Source: Melioribacteraceae bacterium (lineage in GTDB: Bacteria; Bacteroidota; Ignavibacteria; Ignavibacteriales; Melioribacteraceae). Taken from it: a DNA stretch of 8,062 bases. The stretch spans positions 1 through 8,062 of the forward strand of contig JALSNL010000401.1 of assembly GCA_026987055.1 (NCBI GenBank), written 5' to 3'. The position numbers and the translations under genes are program-made. How positions within the stretch are numbered: the stretch's first letter is position 1; each line of letters starts with the position of its first letter. Positions 1 through 6,428 of this stretch are shown here, in pieces. The notes under the pieces are model-generated. The model searched no databases and was not told the DNA's origin. It worked only from the letters and a program-made list of their open reading frames with translations.

Positions 1-443
1 TAAAGTATTATAATTGCTTGTTTTTACAATATTACAACGGAGGACTTATCTTATTTTTATTGATTTTAAGAAATGAAATTGGATTTTTATTAAAATTAAA
101 AATTTAGATTGATTATAAATTGAAGGTAAAATAATCTTTCTTGCGTTTAGGATGTTAATATTCTAGGCTTCACAAATTAGAATTTATAAGAAATAAGATT
201 TTTTTGTTATTCATAACTTATCAGAGTAATAAAGCAATATAGTAAATCGGGTTAGAACTTTATGTATAACAGTAAAAATATACTTTTTAATAAAAGTGTT
301 TAACAATGACATTTTTATACAAGTAAATACAAGTTGTTTTTGGCTCTTTAAGAAAATCACTATTTTCTTTGTATTTTTAATTCTCAAAAAATATAAAACC
401 GTTGTTGTTTTTCTTATAAATAATAATTTATACTTACAATGGC

Positions 444-476
444 TTTATTTTACTGCATAAATCAATATTATTTTTG
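444..476 (+). promoter_or_regulatory. Candidate Bacteroidota-type promoter
   Basis: TATTTTTG at 469-476 is an exact match to TAnnTTTG, the -7 element used by the primary sigma factor of Bacteroidota. The expected -33 TTTG is only approximated, by TTTA at 444-447, 21 bases upstream. Transcription would start at about 482-485, giving a leader of roughly 26-40 bases before the first gene, depending on which ATG is used. In such AT-rich DNA a match can arise by chance, so this is supported mainly by its position just upstream of the operon. Confidence 0.4.
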
Positions 477-490
477 GCAAGAAATTTGAT

Positions 491-501
491 ATACACTGTA
501 T
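491..501. promoter_or_regulatory. 11-bp palindrome, possible operator
   Basis: ATACACTGTAT is a perfect inverted repeat, ATACA and TGTAT around a central C. It lies just downstream of the candidate promoter and 10 bases before the first ATG, where a bound repressor could block transcription. The half-site resembles the TACA/TGTA arms of several dimeric regulators, but the one-base spacer does not match a family I can name. The site occurs once and no regulator gene is in the window, so the role is inferred. Confidence 0.25.
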
Positions 502-510
502 TTAATTCAA

Positions 511-1110
511 ATGGCAATAATTATGACAAATTTAATATATAAAACTTATTCCAAATTATTTTCTTATCCTGATAAGGAATTGATTGATTTGCTCTTATCA
601 GGAGCAATATCAGAGCTTTTCAAAATTCTAAATCCAAATGATTCCAATTTTAATAAAATAGATAAGTGGAGCAAATCTTTTAATAATAAACACGATTTGT
701 TAGAAGAATTGCAAGTTGAATATACAAGGTTATTTATTAATACATTTCCAACATTACCTGCCCCAATGTACAAATCATTTTATGATGACAATGAACTATT
801 TGGACGTTCTGTTGGTGAATTGCTTGATACATACGAGCAATATGGATTTGAAGTATCGGAAGAAGAAAATGAATTACCTGATAATTTAGCTTTATTATTA
901 GAATTTGTATATAGATTAGACGAAGAAAAAATTTCGGAGGAAAAACAGTGTGATTTTATTGAAAAATTCATATTAAGCTGGACTCCAAAATTAGAGATAA
1001 AAATAAATGAAAATACCGAATTGGATTTCTATAAAGTTTTAATAACATCACTAAATAATTTTATTAAAGAAGACGTAAATCAAAGCAAAGTAAAATTAGA
1101 AAGAGCATAA
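511..1110 (+). CDS. TorD/DmsD-family Mo-enzyme chaperone
   Basis: This is a cytoplasmic maturation chaperone of the TorD/DmsD/NarJ superfamily. Such proteins bind the twin-arginine signal of a molybdoenzyme and hold it back until its cofactor is inserted. Family features visible are EYTRLF at residues 70-75, APMYKSFYDDN at 84-94, Y-x3-GFE near 108-114, and PDNLALLLEFVYRL at 123-136. The last matches the typical 'PDHL...EL.F...L' segment with His replaced by Asn. The length of 199 residues is normal for the family. No clear Shine-Dalgarno site is seen; an alternative ATG at 523 (residue 5) is equally possible. It ends two bases before the Mo enzyme gene, so that enzyme is almost certainly its client. 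Confidence 0.88.
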   Translation: MAIIMTNLIYKTYSKLFSYPDKELIDLLLSGAISELFKILNPNDSNFNKIDKWSKSFNNKHDLLEELQVEYTRLFINTFPTLPAPMYKSFYDDNELFGRSVGELLDTYEQYGFEVSEEENELPDNLALLLEFVYRLDEEKISEEKQCDFIEKFILSWTPKLEIKINENTELDFYKVLITSLNNFIKEDVNQSKVKLERA

Positions 1111-1112
1111 TT

Positions 1113-3473
1113 ATGAGTATAAGCAGAAGAGAATTTTTGAAAAGAAGTGCATTAACCGGCGGTGCGTTAAGTGTACTTTCAACTACTAAACTAAAAGGTT
1201 TTACCAAACATCCAATTGGATGGAAAGGGAGAGAAAGAGTTAGTGAAGTTGCTTCTATTTGCGAAATGTGTTTTTGGCGTTGCGGAATTCTTGGAAATGT
1301 TGATAAGCACGGAAAGTTACTTAAGATAGACGGCAATCCTATACATCCGTTAACCCACGGCAGACTTTGTGCAAGAGGTAATGCCGGTCATAAGCTTGCT
1401 TACGATCCCGATAGATTAAAATACCCATTGATGCGGGTTGGTAAAAGGGGCGAAGGAAAATTTAAAAGAGTTACTTGGGAGGAAGCACTTGATTTTTTTG
1501 CCGAAAAGTTACTGCAAATTAAAAAAGAGTACGGACCCGAAGCAGTTGGGTTTTTCCCGCATGGAATTCAAGCAAAATTTTTTCATCATCTTATGCAAGC
1601 CTATGGTACACCAAACAGTGTTGAACCTGCATTTGCTCAATGTCGCGGTGCCAGAGATGTTGGTTATAAGTTAACATTCGGAAATAGCATAGGCTCCCCT
1701 GAACCTTTGGATTATCAAAACACAGATCTTATGGTTTTTATCGGGTCTCATGTTGGAGAAAATGTTTTTACCGGACAAATATTAGAATATGCTTCTGCCC
1801 TTGAAAGGGGAGCTAAACTAATTGTTGTTGATCCCCGTTTTTCCGATGCCGCTTCTAAAGCAGATTATTGGTTGCCAATTAAACCGGGTACAGATATTGC
1901 ACTTTTACTAGCTTGGATGCACGTTCTAATTTATGAAAATCTTTATGACAAAGAATACATAAAAAATAATGCGGTTGGGTTTACACAGTTAAAAGATCAT
2001 GTAAAAGATTATACACCGGCTTGGGCATCAAAAATTACAGAATTACCGGAAAGTTTAATTGTTGAAACAGCCCGCGAAATGGGAAAATTAAGCCCCAAAG
2101 TAAGCCTTCATCCCGGAAGACATTTTGCATGGTACGGAGATGATAGTCAGCGTGCACGCGCAATGGCAATTGTAACCGCATTGTTAGGTAGTTATGGCAG
2201 AGAAGGTGGAATTTATTTGTCCGGTTCAATTCCTGCTCCAAAATATCCTGCTCCACATCATAAACCAAAAGCACAAAGAGCCGATGGTGCCGGCAGTATA
2301 TATCCTTTTGCTTCCAAAGGGTTGGGTGTTACCAACGGTTTGGTTGATGCTACTTATAGTGAAGATCCTTATGCCATTAAAGCATGGGTTATTTACAGCC
2401 AAAATGTTCTTGAAAGCATACCTGAAACTTGGAAAACCAAAGAAGCTATAAACAAACTTGATTTGATGGTAGTTGTTGATGTGATGCCGATGGAACAAAT
2501 ATTATATGCGGATTTGGTTCTACCGGAAGCAACTTATCTTGAAAGATACGATGATCTATATACTGTTAAAAATGCGAAAAAACCTTTCGCTGCTATTCGT
2601 CAACCTGTAATTGATCCTCTTTTTGAATCAAAACCGGGATGGTGGATTGCTAAAGAAATGTCTAAAAGATTAGGATTGGAAGAAATATTCCAATGGGAAA
2701 CAATAGAAGAATATTTAGATTATAGATTATCAGGTCTAAATACAACTTTATCACAAATGCAAGCCAATGGAATAGTGCAATACGATAAAGGAACACCATA
2801 TTACGATTTTACCAAACCGGTTAAATTTAAAACAGAAAGTGGAAAAATTGAACTTTATTCTAAAAAATTAGAAAGATATGGTTTTTCCCCGCTTCCGGAA
2901 TATGAACCTGTTGAAGAAGTTCCTAAAGGATATTTTAGATTGATTTATGGACGTTCTCCTATGCATTCATTTGCCAGATCACAAAACAATGAAATATTAC
3001 ATGCATATCAACCTGAAAATAATTTATGGATTAATAATAAAATTGCCGATGAACTTGGGCTTATTGACGGTGAATATATTCAGTTGGAAAACCAAGATGG
3101 AGTAGTTAGTTATAAAATAAAGGTTAACGTTACACCCGGTATTAGACCGGATGCGGTTTATATGGTTCACGGATTCGGGCATAAATCGAGGTTAATGAAA
3201 AAAGCTTTTGGTAAAGGAGCTTCGGACAATAATCTTATGAGTAAAGTAAAAGTTGATCCTTTATCCGGTAGTACGGGAATGAGAGTTAACTTTGTAAGAG
3301 TTATTAAAAATGGTAATCCGTTAATGGTTAGCGGTGCAGTTAGTGTTGTTCCTAAATTTGATAGTGAAAAACCAAAAGAAGATAAACATCCTAAAACTAA
3401 GGCTGTTAAAAAGAAAAGAGTGGAAATGAAAGTAAGTGCCCCGGCTGAAGAAGAGGAAGATGAAGGATGCTAA
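1113..3473 (+). CDS. Tat-exported molybdopterin oxidoreductase, PsrA/PhsA-like
   Basis: This is the catalytic subunit of a membrane-associated bis-MGD molybdoenzyme (DMSO reductase superfamily). The N-terminus carries a twin-arginine signal, SRREFLK at residues 4-10, followed by a weakly hydrophobic stretch, so the protein should be exported folded to the periplasm. A [4Fe-4S] site follows with Cys50, Cys53, Cys57 and Cys86 (C-x2-C-x3-C-x28-C). Cys177 in FAQCRGARD sits where the Mo-ligating Cys lies in PsrA/PhsA. The MGD-binding C-terminal domain spans about 605-735 (YGRSPMHSFAR near 612-622). The core fits polysulfide/thiosulfate reductase (about 760 residues), but tetrathionate, arsenate or other oxyanion reductases cannot be excluded. 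Residues from about 746 to 786 form an unusual Lys-rich then acidic tail ending in Gly-Cys. The tail cysteine is the only one of six without a cofactor role. Weak AAGAG at 1101-1105 may be the ribosome site. Confidence 0.9.
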   Translation: MSISRREFLKRSALTGGALSVLSTTKLKGFTKHPIGWKGRERVSEVASICEMCFWRCGILGNVDKHGKLLKIDGNPIHPLTHGRLCARGNAGHKLAYDPDRLKYPLMRVGKRGEGKFKRVTWEEALDFFAEKLLQIKKEYGPEAVGFFPHGIQAKFFHHLMQAYGTPNSVEPAFAQCRGARDVGYKLTFGNSIGSPEPLDYQNTDLMVFIGSHVGENVFTGQILEYASALERGAKLIVVDPRFSDAASKADYWLPIKPGTDIALLLAWMHVLIYENLYDKEYIKNNAVGFTQLKDHVKDYTPAWASKITELPESLIVETAREMGKLSPKVSLHPGRHFAWYGDDSQRARAMAIVTALLGSYGREGGIYLSGSIPAPKYPAPHHKPKAQRADGAGSIYPFASKGLGVTNGLVDATYSEDPYAIKAWVIYSQNVLESIPETWKTKEAINKLDLMVVVDVMPMEQILYADLVLPEATYLERYDDLYTVKNAKKPFAAIRQPVIDPLFESKPGWWIAKEMSKRLGLEEIFQWETIEEYLDYRLSGLNTTLSQMQANGIVQYDKGTPYYDFTKPVKFKTESGKIELYSKKLERYGFSPLPEYEPVEEVPKGYFRLIYGRSPMHSFARSQNNEILHAYQPENNLWINNKIADELGLIDGEYIQLENQDGVVSYKIKVNVTPGIRPDAVYMVHGFGHKSRLMKKAFGKGASDNNLMSKVKVDPLSGSTGMRVNFVRVIKNGNPLMVSGAVSVVPKFDSEKPKEDKHPKTKAVKKKRVEMKVSAPAEEEEDEGC
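3405..3470 (+). other. C-terminal VKKK–acidic–GC tail of the Mo subunit
   Basis: These codons encode residues 765-786: VKKK, a mixed stretch ending in SAPA, then EEEEDEGC followed directly by the stop codon. The segment lies beyond the MGD-binding domain and has the composition of a flexible, disordered arm. The same order of elements closes the small membrane protein encoded at 6429-6821. The last eight codons use GAA GAA GAG GAA GAT GAA GGA TGC. No such tail is part of the PsrA or PhsA proteins I know. A role in docking or sulfur transfer is inference. Confidence 0.7.
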
Positions 3474-3573
3474 ACCTTAATTGTTGTAAAATATTAACAA
3501 AGAAATAAGATAAAAATTTATTAAATAATTATTACTTCTTTTGTTTTTGGCAAAAGAAAATAATGGAGGAAAA
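3474..3573 (+). other. 100-bp intergenic gap with small inverted repeat
   Basis: This is the only sizeable gap inside the operon. It holds CTTTTG (3538-3543) and CAAAAG (3551-3556), a perfect 6-bp inverted repeat with a 7-base loop. There is also TTTTTGGCAA (3544-3553), which occurs again at 471-480 at the operon's promoter. The hairpin is AT-rich and weak and lacks a T tract, so it is not a convincing terminator. It could be an mRNA processing or stability element, or it may have no function. The distal genes are expected to be co-transcribed. Confidence 0.35.
3565..3570 (+). promoter_or_regulatory. Ribosome binding site fixing the ferredoxin start
   Basis: GGAGGA stands three bases before the ATG at 3574. 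It supports that ATG over the in-frame TTG at 3541, which has no ribosome site and would add eleven residues absent from PsrB/PhsB-type proteins. Those proteins normally start with a short segment leading straight into the first cysteine motif. Confidence 0.8.
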
Positions 3574-4305
3574 ATGGCTCGTTATGCTATGGTAATTGAT
3601 CTTCGCAAATGCGTTGGTTGTAATGCCTGCTCAGTAGCTTGTCGTACCGAATGGGAAGTTCCGATAGGGCATTCCAGAACGTGGGTAAATCACTCCGGTG
3701 CAATTGGTGAATTTCCTAATGTTTATGCTACCAATTTTGTTGCACAGTGTAATCATTGTGATGATCCGGCATGTATTCCACCTTGTCCAACCGGAGCAAC
3801 TTTCCAAGAAAAAAACGGTATTGTTAAAGTTAATACGGATTTATGCATTGGCTGCGGATATTGTGTGGAAGCTTGTCCCTACGATGCACGCTATATAAAT
3901 CCGGTTACGGAAAAAGTTGATAAATGTGATTTTTGTGCCGATAGATTAGAAGAAGGTTTATTACCTGCATGCGTTACAACTTGCACCGCAAATGCAAAGT
4001 TCTTTGGAGATCTTGAAGATAGAAATAGCATTGTATATAAAAAGGTTTATGAAGAAGGCGCTTGGAGAAATGAAAATGATAACGCATCTATTGGACCTAA
4101 TGTTTATTATTTAGGAACAAAAAATCAATTGGAAATTGTTAAGGCTAAATTCGGACCAAGAAAATCACGATTAGCAACTCCTGCTCAAATGTGGAAAGAT
4201 ATTATCAGACCGCTTGTATTTGGAGCTGTTGGTGTTACATTTGTTGGTCAAGCTATTGCTTTCTTCAATCAATTACGAAAAGGGGAGGAACCGATAGATG
4301 ATTAA
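3574..4305 (+). CDS. Four-cluster 4Fe-4S electron transfer subunit, membrane anchored
   Basis: This is the beta subunit (PsrB/PhsB/DmsB/FdnH type) that wires electrons between the haem b subunit and the Mo site. From the ATG at 3574 the protein has 243 residues and sixteen cysteines in four groups. They are 13/16/19/23, 59/62/67/71, 91/94/97/101 and 118/121/133/137, enough for four [4Fe-4S] clusters. There is no export signal; such subunits ride with the Tat-bearing catalytic subunit. Residues about 212-232 (PLVFGAVGVTFVGQAIAFF) form a single hydrophobic helix near the C-terminus. This is like FdnH of formate dehydrogenase-N and unlike the shorter soluble PsrB/PhsB. Its stop overlaps the next gene by eight bases, which implies translational coupling. 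Confidence 0.9.
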   Translation: MARYAMVIDLRKCVGCNACSVACRTEWEVPIGHSRTWVNHSGAIGEFPNVYATNFVAQCNHCDDPACIPPCPTGATFQEKNGIVKVNTDLCIGCGYCVEACPYDARYINPVTEKVDKCDFCADRLEEGLLPACVTTCTANAKFFGDLEDRNSIVYKKVYEEGAWRNENDNASIGPNVYYLGTKNQLEIVKAKFGPRKSRLATPAQMWKDIIRPLVFGAVGVTFVGQAIAFFNQLRKGEEPIDD

Positions 4306-5773
4306 TTTGAATGCATATAAATTTGAAAAAGCATTATTGCAATTAAAAACACCCCCTAAACTTACTGCAAAAGAAAAAGATAGAATGCGTCAACGTAAGA
4401 TGAAGAAACATGACGTTGCTATCCTTTTAGTTCACTGGTTTAATGCATTTACATGGATTTTTATGTTAATGACCGGTGCAGCTCTAATAATTTCAGGGTT
4501 ATATAAATTTGCTCCCGATTTCTATATTAATATTGTTCGAGCTTTATTTGGTGAAACCGCTGATATGCTGAAAGCTCATATTTGGCTTGGTGTTGTATGG
4601 ATATTCATTTTTAGTATGTACACTATTTTTGGATATAGAAAATATTTGCGTAAAAACCCTGTTCAACATGCTGAATTAAAAAAGGGCGGCTGGATGCAAA
4701 AATTTAAGACTTTCCAGTGTGTCCTTTTTGGTAATAAAGCTCTTTGTATTGATGAAAATGATTTATTATGGTTGAAACTTAGAGTATTGGGAATTCTTGG
4801 TAAATCTACAGAACCGCTTCCACCACAAGGTTCGTTTAACGGTGGACAAAAAATGTACGGTTTACTTGTTGCATTAATGACACCTGTAATAATGATTACC
4901 GGATTAATAATGTCATTTCATATAGGTCCGATATGGTTAATTCAAGTGGCAATACCGGCACATTTTTTAGCAGTGGGATTGGTTGTTTCCGGATTACTCA
5001 TTCATGTTTATATGGGCGCTGTTTTACCGGAAGAAAAACCTGCATTTTTCTCAATGATTACAGGCAGCACAAGCGAATTGTTTCTTTATAAACATCATTT
5101 TAAGTTTTGGAAAAAAAGAATTATTGAACAATATAAATGGCGGAAAGAAAACGTAGAGGAAGTTGACCTTTACGATTTATTACCTGATAATGTTGCTAAA
5201 GAAGTTGAAAAAATCGCTGCCACAATCGAAGATCCAAAACCAACGGAAGAAACAATTAACTTAAAACCAAAACCGTTTTGGAATCCGTACATTGCCGGTG
5301 CATTACTAGGTTTGGTAATGCTTTTAACTTTTTTCCTTTTAGGCAGAGGTTTAGGTGCTTCAAGTGCGTTATCAAGATTAGGAGCATACATCTACAGTTT
5401 CTTTTCACTTGATTATGTTGCTAATAATCCGGCTTGGGGAAAATATGTTAGTCACGGTAAAAATCCTTTGATGAATTTTATGATTTTTGAAGTCATCGGT
5501 ATAATCATTGGGGGATATTTTTCTGCCAAACAAGGTAGAAGGATTAAAGTCGAAATTTTAAAAGGTCCAAATATATCAAAAAAGAAAAGATTATTTTTTG
5601 CTTTCTTTGGTGGAATTTTTATGGGAATTGGAGCCAGAATAGCGAGAGGATGTACAAGTGGTTTGGCATTAACCGGTGGAGCAACTATGGCTGTTGGCGG
5701 TTGGATTTTTATGTTGGCAATCTTTTTCTTCGGTTTTATTGGAGCATACTTTTTTAGGAGGTTATGGTTATGA
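4298..5773 (+). CDS. Cytochrome b (FdnI/PhsC-like) fused to YeeE/YedE permease half
   Basis: This is a two-domain integral membrane protein of 491 residues. Residues 36-262 form a four-helix di-haem cytochrome b of the FdnI/PhsC/Ni-hydrogenase type. Likely haem ligands are His46 (helix 1, VHWFN), His94 (helix 2, AHIWLG), and His222 and His236 (helix 4). The 14-residue spacing of the last pair matches FdnI. It should exchange electrons with the menaquinone pool. A charged, probably cytoplasmic linker (about 263-327) joins it to about 329-487, a YeeE/YedE (Sulf_transp) half with the signature GARIARGCTSGLALTGG. Cys452 there corresponds to the cysteines that contact thiosulfate in YeeE. The long loop between helices 2 and 3 (about 114-184) is larger than in FdnI. 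GGAGG at 4284-4288 is the ribosome site. The gene overlaps both neighbours. Confidence 0.88.
   Translation: MINLNAYKFEKALLQLKTPPKLTAKEKDRMRQRKMKKHDVAILLVHWFNAFTWIFMLMTGAALIISGLYKFAPDFYINIVRALFGETADMLKAHIWLGVVWIFIFSMYTIFGYRKYLRKNPVQHAELKKGGWMQKFKTFQCVLFGNKALCIDENDLLWLKLRVLGILGKSTEPLPPQGSFNGGQKMYGLLVALMTPVIMITGLIMSFHIGPIWLIQVAIPAHFLAVGLVVSGLLIHVYMGAVLPEEKPAFFSMITGSTSELFLYKHHFKFWKKRIIEQYKWRKENVEEVDLYDLLPDNVAKEVEKIAATIEDPKPTEETINLKPKPFWNPYIAGALLGLVMLLTFFLLGRGLGASSALSRLGAYIYSFFSLDYVANNPAWGKYVSHGKNPLMNFMIFEVIGIIIGGYFSAKQGRRIKVEILKGPNISKKKRLFFAFFGGIFMGIGARIARGCTSGLALTGGATMAVGGWIFMLAIFFFGFIGAYFFRRLWL
5756..5761 (+). promoter_or_regulatory. Ribosome binding site fixing the second permease start
   Basis: AGGAGG lies inside the end of the cytochrome b fusion gene. 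It is eight bases before the ATG at 5770, an ideal distance, but only two bases before the ATG at 5764. The 5770 ATG also forms a classic ATGA overlap with the upstream TGA stop (5771-5773). The start at 5770 is therefore preferred, and the two permease halves should be translated together. Confidence 0.85.
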
Positions 5774-6399
5774 TAGCACCATTATTAAAATTCGGTTATT
5801 TTACAGTTGATTTTAGTTACGTCTTAGCTTTAATTATTGGGATTATGTTCGGATATTTATTAGAAAAAGGCGGTTTCGGAAATGCTAGAAAATTAGTATC
5901 GCAATTTTATTTTACTGATTTTGCAGTTTTGAAAGTAATGTTCACATCAATAATTGTAGCTATGTTAGGATTGCTTTATTTTAACTGGGTGGGAATTTTA
6001 GATTTGTCCAAAGTATATATTGTTCCTACTTATGTAACAGCGCAATTAGTTGGTGGAGCTTTTCTTGGTTTGGGATTTGTTATGGGAGGTTTGTGTCCCG
6101 GAACGTCATTTGTTTCTGCAGCAACCGGTAAAATTGACGGTATGGTTTTTTTATTGGGTGTATTTGTTGGAACAATGTCTTTCGGAGATATTTTTTACGA
6201 TTGGTTAGAGCCAATTTACAAAGGCGGATATATTGGTAAAGTAACACTCCCTGAATTTTTCGGCATGAATGCCGGCGTGGTTGCTTTTATAATTGTACTT
6301 ATTGCCGTTATATCGTTTTGGTTAGGAGAAAAAGCTGAAAAGTGGGATCCATATAAAAAATTAAGAAGTTATCCAAATGAAAAAATTGGTGTGAAATAA
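5770..6399 (+). CDS. YeeE/YedE-family permease, second half
   Basis: This is a membrane protein of 209 residues from the preferred ATG at 5770. It belongs to the YeeE/YedE (Sulf_transp) family, whose members import thiosulfate or related sulfur compounds. The signature GFVMGGLCPGTSF, residues 102-114 in this numbering, carries the only cysteine, Cys109, the expected substrate-contacting residue. About five hydrophobic segments are seen, near 14-32, 55-72, 90-109, 124-140 and 168-186. Full-length YeeE carries two such halves in one chain. Here the first is fused to cytochrome b and the second is separate, so the two products probably assemble into one transporter. The two-gene arrangement resembles half-size permease pairs such as PmpAB. 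The Lys-rich C-terminal end (WDPYKKLRSYPNEK) suggests a cytoplasmic terminus. Confidence 0.87.
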   Translation: MIAPLLKFGYFTVDFSYVLALIIGIMFGYLLEKGGFGNARKLVSQFYFTDFAVLKVMFTSIIVAMLGLLYFNWVGILDLSKVYIVPTYVTAQLVGGAFLGLGFVMGGLCPGTSFVSAATGKIDGMVFLLGVFVGTMSFGDIFYDWLEPIYKGGYIGKVTLPEFFGMNAGVVAFIIVLIAVISFWLGEKAEKWDPYKKLRSYPNEKIGVK

Positions 6400-6428
6400 A
6401 CACATTTAATCTTTATTGAGGGAATAAA

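Larger units (their letters stand above)
1..510. other. AT-rich non-coding leader region
   Basis: No convincing gene is visible on either strand in this stretch. It is markedly richer in A and T than the coding DNA that follows, with many short A and T runs and frequent stops in all frames. A GGAGG sequence at 40-44 has no start codon at a usable distance, and the ATG at 73 opens a frame of only six codons. The last 45 bases hold a candidate promoter and a palindrome, listed separately. The remainder probably contains the end of an upstream transcript and upstream regulatory DNA, but I cannot identify a specific site or a strong terminator. Confidence 0.6.

Noticed and set aside
73..93. Short leader peptide frame starting at 73
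   Set aside because: It has only six codons, no ribosome site at proper spacing, and lies far from the operon start.
474..490. Sigma-54-like -24/-12 promoter (TTGGCAAG-N4-TTGAT)
   Set aside because: The -24 GG part fits well, but the nearly invariant GC at -12 is replaced by GA. The overlapping TAnnTTTG element is the better explanation.
1064..1336. Antisense open frames over the chaperone and Mo enzyme genes (also 564-773, 780-971, 2035-2274, 2226-2498, 5170-5391)
   Set aside because: They lie opposite well-supported genes, have no ribosome sites I can see and no recognisable protein features.
3447..3470. C-terminal sorting signal of the exosortase/rhombosortase kind
   Set aside because: Such signals have a motif, then a membrane helix, then basic residues at the C-terminus. 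Here the Gly-Cys is the very end and no helix follows.
3461..3473. Selenocysteine or stop-codon readthrough at the Cys-ending tails
   Set aside because: Both terminal cysteines are coded by TGC or TGT, and each is followed by a plain TAA stop; no TGA or selenocysteine-insertion hairpin is involved.
3541..3573. TTG start that would extend the ferredoxin subunit by eleven residues
   Set aside because: There is no ribosome site before it, the added residues do not look like the family's N-terminus, and GGAGGA precedes the ATG at 3574.
5764..5769. Earlier ATG for the second permease gene
   Set aside because: It is only two bases after AGGAGG. The ATG at 5770 has ideal spacing and overlaps the upstream stop as ATGA.
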